A stretch of DNA of 64,000 bases from Tritrichomonas musculus (lineage: Eukaryota > Parabasalia > Tritrichomonadida > Tritrichomonadidae): contig JAPFFF010000036.1 in assembly GCA_039105265.1 (NCBI GenBank), positions 558,001-622,000 of the forward strand, in the 5' to 3' direction. The notes under the pieces are model-generated. The model ran no database searches, was not told where the DNA came from, and saw nothing but the letters and a program-made list of their open reading frames with translations. The position numbers and the translations under genes were made by a program. Shown here piece after piece: positions 17,505 to 26,995 of the stretch; position 1 is the stretch's first letter; each line of letters starts with the position of its first letter.

Positions 17505-17745
17505 TTAGTCGTGTTGACGGTGGGCTTTAGCCCGACGGAAACCGACTGATATATACTACTAAACAAGTTCAAAGATGTAAATTCAAAGATGAAGATTCAA
17601 AAGTGTCTACCCGATTTTTGAATGAAATGGGAGGCTAATTTTGAAAAAGTGGCGATTTTTTGAGTCATGGCGCCGATGTTTGGGGTCTGTAAATCCTATG
17701 ACGAGGGGGTCATTTTTTATCACCCCTCCAGCCGGTCCACTATCA
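17505..17745. repeat. right terminal repeat of the Maverick
   Basis: An abrupt GC-rich block closes the element. It has a perfect GGGCTTTAGCCC palindrome near 17521 and no coding potential. Read inward from the end it begins AG (AGTGATAGTGGACCGGC), and 5'-AG termini are known for Polintons. The matching left copy is outside the window, so the inverted-repeat length and the 6-bp target duplication cannot be verified here. Confidence 0.6.
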
Positions 17746-18835
17746 CTACTGCCGTTTATTATTTATTCAAAATAGTAAACGATGAAGCTTCAGTTCACTT
17801 ATGAAAAATAAATCCAAACGAATTGTTCAACCATCAATAGATTCTTATTTTTCATATAAAGAAAAAGCTCCTATAGCAATACCCCACCACCTCCTTTACC
17901 AGATGATGATGTTCCTCCAGATGAAGGTGTTCCACCCCCTTTACTAGAAGAAGAATAGGTTACTGAAGAGTTGGTTCAAAATGTAGTTACTGGATAATTA
18001 AATGCAAAAGAGCTATCCGATAAAAATAAAAAGGTTATAGAAGCGATTCAAAGATTAACGCCAAATTTTGCTTATTATACAGAAAAGGAGGCATCAGGAC
18101 GCTCAAGGGGTTTTGTGCATTGCAACAAAATATGTCCCAGTGGACCTCTGATGGGGCAACAATGCACATATAGAACAAGGTTTAGCTCTTCACCGAAGAA
18201 CTATTCCCATGTTCATACTTTTGATTTATCGCCTAAATATAAATCCGAAAAGCATAAAGTGATTCAAAATACTACACTTTCGGATGCATCTTATTAACAA
18301 CTTTTAATTCTATGCAGGAAAGCATAAATGTCCTGCGATGAAAGCGCAAGCATTTGCTTCCCCCTTGGTCTTCAAATTCATTTTACAAAATCTGTTCCAG
18401 GAACTATTCATGATTTTAAGCTATTCAAAGATGGTGTTTTGGTAGACCTAATAAATAAAGAAAATGAAAAGTGTAACCAAATATACGAAGAAAATTGTAC
18501 AACTCTAGGTGATGCAGGATACCAAGGGCTTTCTTTAGTAATACCAGGCTGTGTTACACCAATAAAAAAAGTCAATAAGAAGGGAGTTGAATGACCGAGA
18601 AATTGCCAAAAACAAAACCATTTCTAAAAGGCGCATAATCGTAGAAAATTGGTTTTCTAGATTGAAGTTATTATGGGGAAAAATGAGCCAAAAAAAGAGA
18701 AATAAAAAAGCTTTCTTTTAATATAAAAGAACTATTCTTCGTGTTGATGATTATCGAAATATGATATCAATCAGCATGTCAAAAATAATATTTTTAAGTC
18801 AATCAGCAAGGTTTTATCAAAATTAGTTTTCAGCA
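17746..18835 (+). pseudogene. decayed DDE transposase (DDE_Tnp_4 / IS5-Harbinger-like)
   Basis: Starting at ATG 17801, the N-terminus reads MKNKSKRIVQPSIDSYFSYK, then a Pro/Asp-rich linker reached after a +1 shift near 17885. There are in-frame stops near 17956 and 17996, then blocks AKELSDKNKKVIEAIQRL, a truncated catalytic core, and (from 18328) PGTIHDFKLFKDGVL, LGDAGYQGL, TPIKKVNKK. A final part in mixed frames contains RIIVENWFSRLK-like and VDDYRNMISISMS remnants. These match the order of motifs in DDE_Tnp_4 transposases: second Asp in the LGDAGYQG block, last Glu in VEN-F. At least four frame changes or stops make it a pseudogene. QPSIDSYF is a perfect PIP-box pattern (Q-x-x-I-x-x-aromatic-aromatic). 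Element ends were not found. Confidence 0.75.
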
Positions 18836-18848
18836 TCAATATTTTATA

Positions 18849-18849
<1 letters not shown>

Positions 18850-18897
<48 letters not shown>

Positions 18898-18902
18898 TGT
18901 GT
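18850..18902. repeat. poly-T tract and (GT)n microsatellite
   Basis: About 33 T residues are followed directly by about nine GT units. A second T run is at 18970-18981. The 18,900-19,395 stretch beyond it holds no gene or repeat I can define. Confidence 0.9.
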
Positions 18903-19399
18903 GGCTTTACGAGAAAGAACGTGATATTTGTCGCTGAAGTGATGGTAATTATGATAAATTGAATCTTATTTTTTTTTTTTTTATTTATCAAAAAAAAGTT
19001 TGCAGCGATTTTAAAAATTTTCGTACGTTTATGATTTTGGTTAACATTACTTTCTAAAAAAAAGATAACCATCTAACGTATATTTAAATATTATTTAAAA
19101 TCTTTATTTTTAATAGAGAAGCTTATGATTTAAACTTTAATCTCTTATTATGATAAAATAAACAATAATAAAAATCATATAATAATTTATTTACTAAAAT
19201 TTTCAATGATATCATATCGACATCTGCATTTCCATATTAATTTTGCTTTTCATAATTCCAAAATGCTTATTATAGTTTGTGAATTTATAGCAATTACAAT
19301 ATTTTTAAAATTTGTTGTTTATATTTACCAAAACCAAGTATTTTTATAATGATATGATATGACTATTTAACCTCTCAAATCAGCAGAGTACACTCTTAA

Positions 19400-19627
19400 G
19401 GTACAAATCTAGTACGTTATAAATTGAGAGAAAGAACGTTATATATTTGAGATCTCTTACCCTATTGAAAAAGTTTTATTTTGAATGAGTGTCAGATTTG
19501 AAATTCTGAACTTTATTTTTTTTTATAAAATTTTTATGATAAAAATATTTTTTTTTATATAACATGTCGTTTAGTTTAATAAAGTGTCAAAAAATTTTGC
19601 GGTTTCTAAACGTACTAGATTTGTACC
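19400..19627. mobile_element. 228-bp TTAA-flanked MITE
   Basis: The ends are inverted repeats: GGTACAAATCTAGTACGTTA at 19400-19419 and its reverse complement at 19608-19627 (one mismatch). TTAA lies on both sides (19396-19399 and 19628-19631), as left by piggyBac-type transposases. It is a shortened relative of the 1,719-bp element at 28595-30313: both share the terminal sequence and an inner block around GTGTCAGATTTG...TTCTGAACTTTATTTT. No coding capacity. Confidence 0.9.
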
Positions 19628-19631
19628 TTAA

Positions 19632-20031
19632 ACTGATAAAATTGTATAAATAATATTATTTTAATAAATAAAATTTTTATGAAAAAAAATTGGGATGTAC
19701 AAAGGATGGCTCCCGATGACCTGATTCCCTGTCACTTTTTTTTTGCATACAAAAAAATCAAAGAGCCCGTTATGCCAGACAAAATGTGAAGTGTTCTTCT
19801 TCAAGCGACAATTGTGAATAATTCTCTGGATTTGCACAAATACGAACACTTCTTTATTAATCATTCTAATTTATTTTAATTTATTTGTATCATGATAGAA
19901 CCAAAAAAGAAAAAGAAATAAAAATTTGACAAAAATTTAATTGAAAAAATGACAATAAAAATTTGAGAGAAAAAATAAAAACATTTTCTTTTATTGGAGA
20001 TGCATAAATTCTGAACACTTCACAATTATCA
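19632..20031. other. non-coding stretch 3' of the Rab-like gene
   Basis: The 19,690-19,870 part is slightly richer in GC and gives a 67-residue minus frame (ending NFIY) with no recognisable motif; it may be a gene relic. The rest is A/T-rich 3' flank. No repeat or RNA gene is seen. Confidence 0.3.
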
Positions 20032-20630
20032 CTATTGCAATTGGCAACGCTTTTCTTTCTGGCCAGGGTCAGTTTCTGTGCTCGTTGCCGCCTTCGTTTT
20101 TGACTTTGAGCAAGATTTGGCAACTGTTTGGAAAAGTTCGTGAATATTTGAACCATCTTTGGCACTAACAACATGAAATGGAACGTTTAATGATTCTGCT
20201 TTTTGTTCACCATCTTGTTCTGTAACTATTTCACCTGAATTGACCTCTGAATCTGGGAGTTGGTAAAGATCGCTTTTATTCGCAACGAGAAAAATCAAAG
20301 ATTCTGCGTTATTTTTCAAAATACTATCTACCCATCTGTCTATTGAGTCAAATGAAGTCCTCTGATCAATTGCATATACAACAAGTAATATATTTCTGAT
20401 AATGAATGATATCGTTCTTGTCCAGCTGTATCATAAATAAGAAGGTCGATATCAATGTCATCAACTTCTTCTGTTAATAAGCTGAAGTCAACACCTATAC
20501 TTGGCACATATATGTCAGAGAATACATTACGGGATGCACGATTCACAATGCAAGTTTTGCCAACTGATGAGTCTCCAACTAAGATTATTTTGAAAGTAGA
20601 TTGTTGGCTCGAAATGGAATCGATGCTCAT
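20032..20630 (-). pseudogene. Rab-like small GTPase, frameshifted
   Basis: The first 85 residues carry FKIILVGDSSVGKT (P-loop, G1) and LLIYDTAGQERYHS (G3). The second half, in another frame, carries FLVANKSD (G4, NKxD) and VVSAKDG (G5, SAK), then a C-terminal tail ending CQLQ, a CaaX-type prenylation signal instead of the usual double Cys. Compared with the paralogue at 23112-23714, about 19 bases are missing near 20,388, where the paralogue encodes QNADA after IYY. This changes the frame and removes part of switch II/alpha-2. Upstream of the ATG is a poly-A/T tract and no good initiator. Rab proteins direct vesicle traffic. This copy is probably dead unless the deletion is an assembly error. 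Confidence 0.85.
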
Positions 20631-20995
20631 TTAATTAAATTTACTTATTTTTTTTTTTTGAGAAGAAAATTTTGGAAATGGTATATACCATAAACTCATA
20701 ACTAAAACTTAATTTTAGGCAATAATACTTTTTTAATAATGTTCAAATTAATCACCATTTTTAGATTTTTAAAACAATCAAAAATGCATTAGCATACATT
20801 TTTAAATGTTTTAAAATCTAATCAAATCTGGTACAAATGAACCAAAAGCTCCCTTCACCAGAATATATGGTCAGTATAATTTGAAAATAAATAAAAATAA
20901 AGTTTGAGATAATGGAAGCCTAAATTTATTTATTTAAAAACAAAAAAGTGTTAATATTTTATATTGATAAAGTAAAATTAATATCTTAATTTGAA

Positions 20996-21622
20996 TCATT
21001 CAAAAATGGTGTATTGTTCATATTCTTCAATCATTAATGGAAAATTGTCTATGTCAAATTCATAATCGGATTCGTTTAAAACTGATGGATATTCATTATC
21101 AAATATTTGATCTGTCTTTTCACGTAGTTCTGGTTCTTTCCTAAGAGAGTTGCTTAGATGAGATTGTTCGTTTGATTCGTATTCTCGATGTTCTTCGTTG
21201 TTATCATATGGTTTCATTCGTCGACTAAGAGAAATGAATCGGTTCTTGATATTGTACGAAGTTCGACCAACAAAAAATTGTTCAAGCTGTTTCCAGTGTG
21301 GACCATAAAGCTGGTACTTTGAAAGTAATAATTCATCTTCTTCACTGCTCCATTTCGCGTTCTTTCTCACTCCATCACTTAAGAAAAGTTGGTAGCGTTC
21401 TCGACATTGTCGTGGACTGCGACCTTTCATTTGGCTAGCAATAATGTACCATTTGTTTTTATCATTAGATCCAAAATATTGAACAAGTTGAAGTATTTGT
21501 TGATCTTCTTCTTTCGTAAACGGTTTACGAGTGCGTCGTTTAATCTCCGGTTGTTGACTTAAATTTTGATTGTTCATATCGATTGGTGTTTGATTCAAAG
21601 TTTTGTAGTAATTGGCGAACAT
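20996..21622 (-). CDS. R2R3-type Myb-like DNA-binding protein (copy 1)
   Basis: 208 residues. Two tandem Myb/SANT repeats: R2 at about residues 33-83 (KPFTKEEDQQILQLVQYFG...WYIIASQMKGRSPRQCRERYQLFL) and R3 at about 88-137 (AKWSSEEDELLLSKYQLYGPHWKQLEQFFVGRTSYNIKNRFISLSRR). The regularly spaced aromatic residues and recognition helices are intact. The C-terminal 70 residues are acidic, likely an activation region. In Trichomonas such proteins bind promoter elements and regulate transcription. The start is supported by TCATT (21632-21636, minus strand) ten bases upstream. It is divergent from the tRNA-Thr, 189 bases away. Near-identical copy at 51854-52480, truncated inverted copy at 53716-54108. 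About 365 bases downstream (20,631-20,995) hold only A/T-rich DNA. Confidence 0.93.
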   Translation of the reverse strand: MFANYYKTLNQTPIDMNNQNLSQQPEIKRRTRKPFTKEEDQQILQLVQYFGSNDKNKWYIIASQMKGRSPRQCRERYQLFLSDGVRKNAKWSSEEDELLLSKYQLYGPHWKQLEQFFVGRTSYNIKNRFISLSRRMKPYDNNEEHREYESNEQSHLSNSLRKEPELREKTDQIFDNEYPSVLNESDYEFDIDNFPLMIEEYEQYTIFE

Positions 21623-21631
21623 CTAAAATAA

Positions 21632-21636
21632 AATGA
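21632..21636 (-). promoter_or_regulatory. initiator-like TCATT of Myb copy 1
   Basis: Read on the minus strand, CTTCATTTTATTTTAG precedes the ATG, giving the TCA-pyrimidine-T/A pattern of the trichomonad Inr. The same sequence precedes the second Myb copy (52490-52494). Confidence 0.55.
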
Positions 21637-21811
21637 AGTCATTTTTAAGTTTGGAGAAGAGAAGAGAGGGAACTTATTTAAAATTGAATTCACAGAAAAA
21701 AATTGTATATGTTCAGAAAATCTCTCAAATGATTGTTCTAGTGAAGTGATAACCAATTTTAATATTTAAATAATAGACAAATTATATAAAAAGATAATTG
21801 AAAGAATAACA

Positions 21812-21884
21812 GCCTGCGTAGCATAGTGGTTATTGCGTTCGCCTTGTAAGCGAAAGGTCGGCGGTCCGACTCCGCTCGTAGGCA
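21812..21884 (+). tRNA. tRNA-Thr (anticodon TGT), copy 1
   Basis: A 73-base cloverleaf. The acceptor GCCTGCG pairs with CGTAGGC with one G-T wobble. The anticodon stem TTCGC/GCGAA closes the loop CTTGTAA (anticodon TGT, reads ACA). The T stem GGCGG/CCGCT closes the loop TCCGACT, and the discriminator base is A. The internal promoters are visible: A box TAGCATAGTGG and B box GGTCCGACTCC. A run of nine T follows as the RNA polymerase III terminator. Confidence 0.92.
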
Positions 21885-21894
21885 TTTTTTTTTT
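21885..21894 (+). terminator. oligo-T pol III terminator of tRNA-Thr
   Basis: An uninterrupted T run starts directly after the tRNA 3' end. The duplicate at 52,743 has the same feature. Confidence 0.8.
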
Positions 21895-22039
21895 ATTTAT
21901 TTTTTTGAAAAAATTAAAGAATTTAAATAAGAAAGTATTTAGTTGTACATTTATAATGAAAAATAACCAAACATTTTCACCTAAATTATTATTACTGAAT
22001 TTTTATTTACGAACTTAAATATGTTCTTTGGTTGTATGC

Positions 22040-22690
22040 TCGAATTCTCCTCAATTTCAATTACATGAAGGTTTATGCAAAGAGAAAAAACTCATCTTGA
22101 TCGTGTAATGACGATGCTGTCAATTCGTGTATCTAAAAATGTATGTGATCCAACTCTTTTCACAAACGATAGAATTGTTGCAAATTTCACATTGCGTAAT
22201 GTAAATTCAAAGACATCGAATTTGCCACTGTCCTGGTTTGCTTTTCATAAAATGAAATAGTTCTCAGAATAAAAAAGATTTTTGCACCTGATTTCAATGA
22301 TCTACACATTTGTCAGCTTTGATGTTCTTATGCGCCACTTGTCTACAAGCGCAATGCTTGACGGGATTGCGATTCTTTCGACGAATGAGCATCTGAAAGT
22401 CTTATTCTCAATTTTCTGAAGGTCTGATGCTTTTTGAAGCTGGAAGCAAAAAGAAAAAGTGTAAGAACAGATTTCTTTGAAGTGAATTGGATATTGTAAA
22501 TTTCAATGCTCTAGATTTTGTATATGCAAACACATAAGGCGTAATCACGACACTTTTAATGCCATGAAATGCGAAAATGAGAACATTGAAATTGCCACTT
22601 ATTGAATAAGGCTTGCCAATAATAACCTGTTTGCATTCTATGATTCTTATTGTGCTTAGTTTTAAGGTGCCAATGAACCACAAATGTGTA
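22040..22690 (-). pseudogene. BspA-like leucine-rich-repeat relic
   Basis: On the minus strand, fragments of LRR_5/BspA-type repeats appear in shifting frames: FAFHGIKSVVITPYVFAY, LQKIENKTFRCSFVERIAIPSS and SHTFLDTRIDSIVIT. The recurring order (F-x-x-x-x-I-x-S-I-x-I-P/T) is typical of the very large BspA-like surface protein family in trichomonads. No frame is open for more than about 90 residues, and at least three frame changes would be needed to read the series, so this is a decayed gene. The first ~120 bases overlap the segment duplicated with 52,900-53,025. 22,690-23,060 is A/T-rich with no feature. Confidence 0.55.
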
Positions 22691-23111
22691 CCATTTTGTT
22701 ATCAAAACTTTTGATAGTACATTGAAATTTACAATATTGTATTAAGCTTAATAAAATTTTGAATTGGATTTATTAAAATAAAAAAAATAAAATTTATATA
22801 AATCACCAAAAGACCAGGACAAATCACCATACCCGGGCTCTTTTTGCGATTTTCGGATACAATTTACATCCTTTTGTAAATTATTCAATGTGTATTTGTT
22901 TTTATTTTTTTCTACTATTGAATTTTATATTCTTTGAGTTTTTTGAATATTCAAAAGTTTACAAAAAAAATGAAAATTACTTAAAATAGTTTTCTGCAAG
23001 GAAAATTATATCAAAATTATATATATGTATAAAATAATTACTGCTATAATTTGCAACGTACGCCATTCTTTTATTGGAGATGCATAATTTCCTAGCATTA
23101 CACAATTATCA

Positions 23112-23714
23112 TTATTGAATTTGGCAACGTTTAGGTTTTGGGCCATTTTGTGTGCTCGTTGCCACCTTCGTTTTTGAATTTAAGCAAGATTCGGCAACTG
23201 TTTGGAAAAGTTCGTGAATATTTGAACCATCTTTGGCACTAACAACATGAAATTGAACGTTTAATGAATCTGCTTTTTGTTCACCATCTTGCTCTGTAAC
23301 TATTTCACCTGAATTTACCTCTGAATCTGGGAGTTGGTAAAGATCGCTTTTATTCGCAACGAGAAAAATCAAAGCTTCTGGGTTAGTATTCAAAATACTA
23401 TCTCTCCATTCATCTATTGAGTCAGATGAAGTCTTTTGATTAATTGCATATACAACAAGTACGGCATCTGCGTTCTGATAATATATTTTTGCCATTTCTT
23501 TAAATCGTTCTTGTCTTGCTGCATCATAAATATGAAGCATGACATCAACGTTATCTGTGCCGACATTTTTTTCTGTATATGACTTGAAATCGCAGCCTAC
23601 AGTTGGTTCATATTTGTCAGAGAATACATTTTCAGATGCGCGATTTACAATGCAAGTTTTACCGACAGATGAGTCTCCAACTATTGTTATTTTGAAGGCG
23701 GTTTGTGTGTTGAA
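23112..23714 (-). pseudogene. Rab-like small GTPase, 5'-truncated
   Basis: Paralogue of the gene at 20032-20630, in one continuous frame of about 200 codons, from FKITIVGDSSVGKTCIVNR (G1) through MLHIYDAARQERF (G3), FLVANKSD (G4) and VVSAKDG (G5), to the CaaX-like end CQIQ. The frame has no ATG before the P-loop: a TAA precedes it at the point where similarity to the first copy stops (about 23,715), so the true N-terminus is lost. The G3 motif reads DAARQE instead of DTAGQE, losing the conserved Gly needed for gamma-phosphate sensing. Both facts argue for a pseudogene. It abuts an ankyrin gene fragment in head-to-head orientation. Confidence 0.85.
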
Positions 23715-26700
23715 TTAGAGGATGAGTCATACAAACAAGTCTTTTATGAATCAATCAAATGCCACCACAACGACATTGCAAATTACTTCCTAAGCAACTT
23801 CATACAAAATGATGAAGAAAATTCACAGGATACAATCAACTAATGTCTCAAATATTACAATTTTGCCTTTTTGAAAAAAAGGTTGGTTAATGAATCATCA
23901 TTTTTCATCTTGTGCAAGCATGATTATTGTGTACTTGTCGGTAACCTTTTGAAAGATAAATGTAAACAAAAAACAAATTTTCAATATTCTGTTAATATAA
24001 TTTCAATTGATAGTTATTTAATTTTGTTGAAGTTACATCTTTCAATGAAATTCAAAATCATATCTTTCAATGAAATTCAAAATCATATCTTCCAATTGCA
24101 TTCAAAATCATATCTTTCAATTACATTTGAAATCATATTTTTGAATGATATTTAAAATCATATTTTTGAATAATATTTAAAATCATATCTTTCTATAAAA
24201 TTAAAAATCATGTCTTTCAATTGCATTCAAAATTATATCTTCAAATTACATTCAAAACATATCTTTTAATTACATTTAATATTATATCTTTCAATGAAAT
24301 TCAAAATATATCTTTCAATATAATTTTAAATCATATCTTTCGATAACATTCAAAATTATATCTTTCAATACTATTCAGAATATATCTTTCAATGAAATTT
24401 TAATATAATAATAAATTATAAGGCAGCATTGTATTTGGCAGTTGAAAGAGAAAACAATGAAATTGTGAAACTTTTATTAACGAATGACAAACTTGATATC
24501 AATCTTCTTAATATTTTTCATCATTTTTTATAAAATTCAAAATCATATCATTCGATGCAATTTAAAAAATTTCTTTCAATAAAATTCACAATCATATCAT
24601 TCAATGAAATTCAAAATCACATCTATGAATGAAATTGAAAATCATATCTTTGAATGAAATTCAAAATCGTATTTTTCAATAGAATTCGAAACCATATCTT
24701 TCAATATAGTTTAAAATCATATCTTTCTATGACATTCAAAATCATATTTTTCAATAATATTTAAAATCATATCTTTCAATATAATTCAAAATCATATATT
24801 TTGATTACATTCAAAATAATATCTTTCAATGAAATTCAAGATCATATCTTTCAAAATAATTTAAAATTATTATCTTTCAATAAAATTCAAAATCTTATCT
24901 TTCAATGAAATTCAAACCCATATCTTTCAATACTATTCAGAATATATCTTTCAATGAAATTTTAATTTAATAATAATTTATAAGGCAGCATTATATTTGG
25001 CAGTTGAAAAAGAAAACATTGAAATTGTGAAACTTTTATTAACAAATGATAAACTTGATATCAATTTTCTTAATATTTTTCATTTTTTTTTTATAAAATT
25101 CAGAATCATATTATTCAATGAAATTGAGAATGATATATTTCAATAAAATTCAAAATCATATATTTCAATTACATTCAAAATTATATATATCAATAAAATT
25201 CAAAAACATATTTTTAAATGATATTTTAAATCATGTCTTTCAATATGATTCAAAATTATATTTTTCAATAAAATTCAAAATCATATCTTTCAATAACATT
25301 CAAAATAATATCTTTCAATGAAATTAAAAATATATCTTTCAATATAATTTTAAATCGTATCTTTCGATAACATTCAAAATTATATCTTTCAATACTATTC
25401 AGAATATATCTTTCAATGAAATTTTAATATAATAATAAATTATAAGGCAGCATTGTATTTGGCAGTTGAAAGAGAAAACAATGAAATTGTGAAACTTTTA
25501 TTAACGAATGACAAACTTGATATCAATCTTCTTAATATTTTTTTTTAAATTTTTATAAAATTTAGAATGAAATCATTAAATGCTATTAAAAACATTTCTT
25601 TCAATAAAATTCACAATCATATCTTTGAATGAAATTCAAAATCGTATTTTTCAATAGAATTCGAAATCATATCTTTCAATAGAATTCGAAATCATATCTT
25701 TCAATAGAATTCGAAATCATATCTTTCAATAGAATTCGAAATCATATCTTTCAATAGAATTCGAAATCATATCTTTCAATAGAATTCGAAATCATATCTT
25801 TAAATGAAATTCAAAATCATGTTTTTCAATGAAATTATAGTATAATACATATTTATAAGACAGCATTGTATTTGGCGGTTGAAAAAGAAAATAATGAAAT
25901 TTTGAAACTTTTATTAACAAATAATAAACTTGATATCAATCTTGGATATATTTTCCTTAATTTTTTTTTTTTAAATTTAAAATCATATATTTCAATGCTA
26001 TTCACAATCACATCTTTTAATTACATTCAAAATCATATCTTTAAATAGAATTCAAATTATATCTTTCAATTGCATTCGAAGTCATATCTTTCAATATCAT
26101 TCAAAATCATATTTTTAAGTGAAATTCAAAATCATATATTCCAATAAAATTTTGATATAATATTAATTTATAAGTCGGCATTATATTTGGCGGTTGAAAA
26201 AGAAATCATTGAAATTGTGAAACTTTTATTAACAAATGACAAACTTGATATCAATCTTAGATACATTTAGTATAATTTTTTAAAAATTCAAAATAATATC
26301 ATTCAATACTATTCAAAATCATATCTTTCAATAGAATTCAAGATCAAATCTTTGAATGAAATTCAAAATCATATCTCACAATAAAATTCAATATTATATC
26401 TTTCAATTGCATTCAAAATCATATCTTTCAATTACATTCATAATCATATCTTAAAATAAGATCTTAAAATAATATAATTTTACACCACAGCATTACATAA
26501 AGCTGTAATAAAAGGAAATATTGAAATTTTAAAGCTTTTATTGAAACAACCAAAAGTAAAAGTGAATATTAAAGATGAAATTTTTATTTTGTTCAAATGA
26601 AATAAATAATATATATTTCAATGATTCTTAACAAAAATTTATGTAGAAAGCCTATAGATCTAACTAATGATATACAAATTAAAGAATTGTTTCAAAGCAA

Positions 26701-26720
26701 AACATTCTGCCTAATTTATT
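23708..26720 (+). pseudogene. ankyrin-repeat protein gene interrupted by minisatellite arrays
   Basis: The 5' part (23,708-23,960) reads LEDESYKQVFYESIKCHHNDIANYFLSNF..., then (after a stop and a shift) NESSFFILCKHDYC and GNLLKDK, the typical N-terminal region of trichomonad ankyrin proteins (DUF3447-like). Five near-copies of one ankyrin repeat follow at about 24421, 24982, 25443, 25858 and 26172 (ALYLAVEKENNEIVKLLLTN, DKLDINLL), and a more divergent sixth at 26487 (ALHKAVIKGNIEILKLLLKQ). A normal C-terminal end, KPIDLTNDIQIKELFQS, lies near 26,650. Between them are 310-560-base arrays of a ~25-bp repeat that carry stops in all frames. The start codon region is missing. No trichomonad splice signals (GTAYGT, ACTAACACACAG) bound the arrays. 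Confidence 0.75.
24040..26480. repeat. 25-bp minisatellite arrays between ankyrin repeats
   Basis: Degenerate repeats of the form ATCTTTCAATGAAATTCAAA plus ATCAT fill the gaps between ankyrin modules. The segment 25651-25800 is six perfect tandem copies of a 25-bp variant with an EcoRI-like GAATTC core (TCAATAGAATTCGAAATCAT plus ATCTT), implying very recent expansion. The arrays shorten from left to right (module spacing 561, 461, 415, 314 and about 314 bases). Confidence 0.9.
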
Positions 26721-26987
26721 AATAAAATAAATATTTCCTTTATATCTTTTAGAATTATTAGAAGGTGATAATTATTTTTAATTAGAATTAAATTTAATCC
26801 TATGATTTAAAAGATAATTTTTTTTTTTTTTTTTTTGATTTATGCAAATAAGATTATATTCATCTTGTTGATACTATAATAAAAAGTATGTATATAGATA
26901 TAAATATGACAAAATTGATCAATATATTTCCACATGTTAAAAAAAAAAGTTTTATTAAATATAATTTGATAACGTCCATATTTTGTT
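26721..26987. other. A/T-rich stretch without features
   Basis: Contains an 18-base T run near 26,820. No gene, RNA or terminal repeat is recognised. Confidence 0.3.
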
Positions 26988-26995
26988 ATATAATG

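Larger units (their letters stand above)
1..17745. mobile_element. Maverick/Polinton element (left end outside window)
   Basis: A large self-synthesising DNA element of the Maverick/Polinton class. Its parts, in order, are: tail of an unknown gene, HNH nuclease, retroviral-type integrase, two unknown genes, an acidic 765-residue protein, a fibre-like protein, a second HNH nuclease, family B DNA polymerase, four small genes, a packaging-type ATPase, two small genes and a GC-rich right terminus. Integrase plus protein-primed-type polymerase plus ATPase is the family hallmark. Coding density is high and base composition is richer in GC than the host-like DNA to the right. The visible part looks whole, with all larger frames open, which suggests a young insertion. 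The left end, and probably the capsid and protease genes, lie outside the window. The right boundary is set by composition and by the terminal AG (read inward), so it is approximate to about 10 bp. Confidence 0.9.

Noticed and set aside
18836-19072. Minus frame with a long Lys run
   Set aside because: Encoded by a poly-T/GT microsatellite, not a gene.
25646-25800. CRISPR-like array of 25-bp repeats
   Set aside because: The repeats are directly tandem with no unique spacers and lie in a eukaryotic-type minisatellite; not a CRISPR array.
23708-26720. Minisatellite arrays as conventional spliceosomal introns
   Set aside because: No GTAYGT donor or ACTAACACACAG acceptor of the trichomonad type is visible at the array borders, and array lengths and sequence repeat rather than being intron-like.
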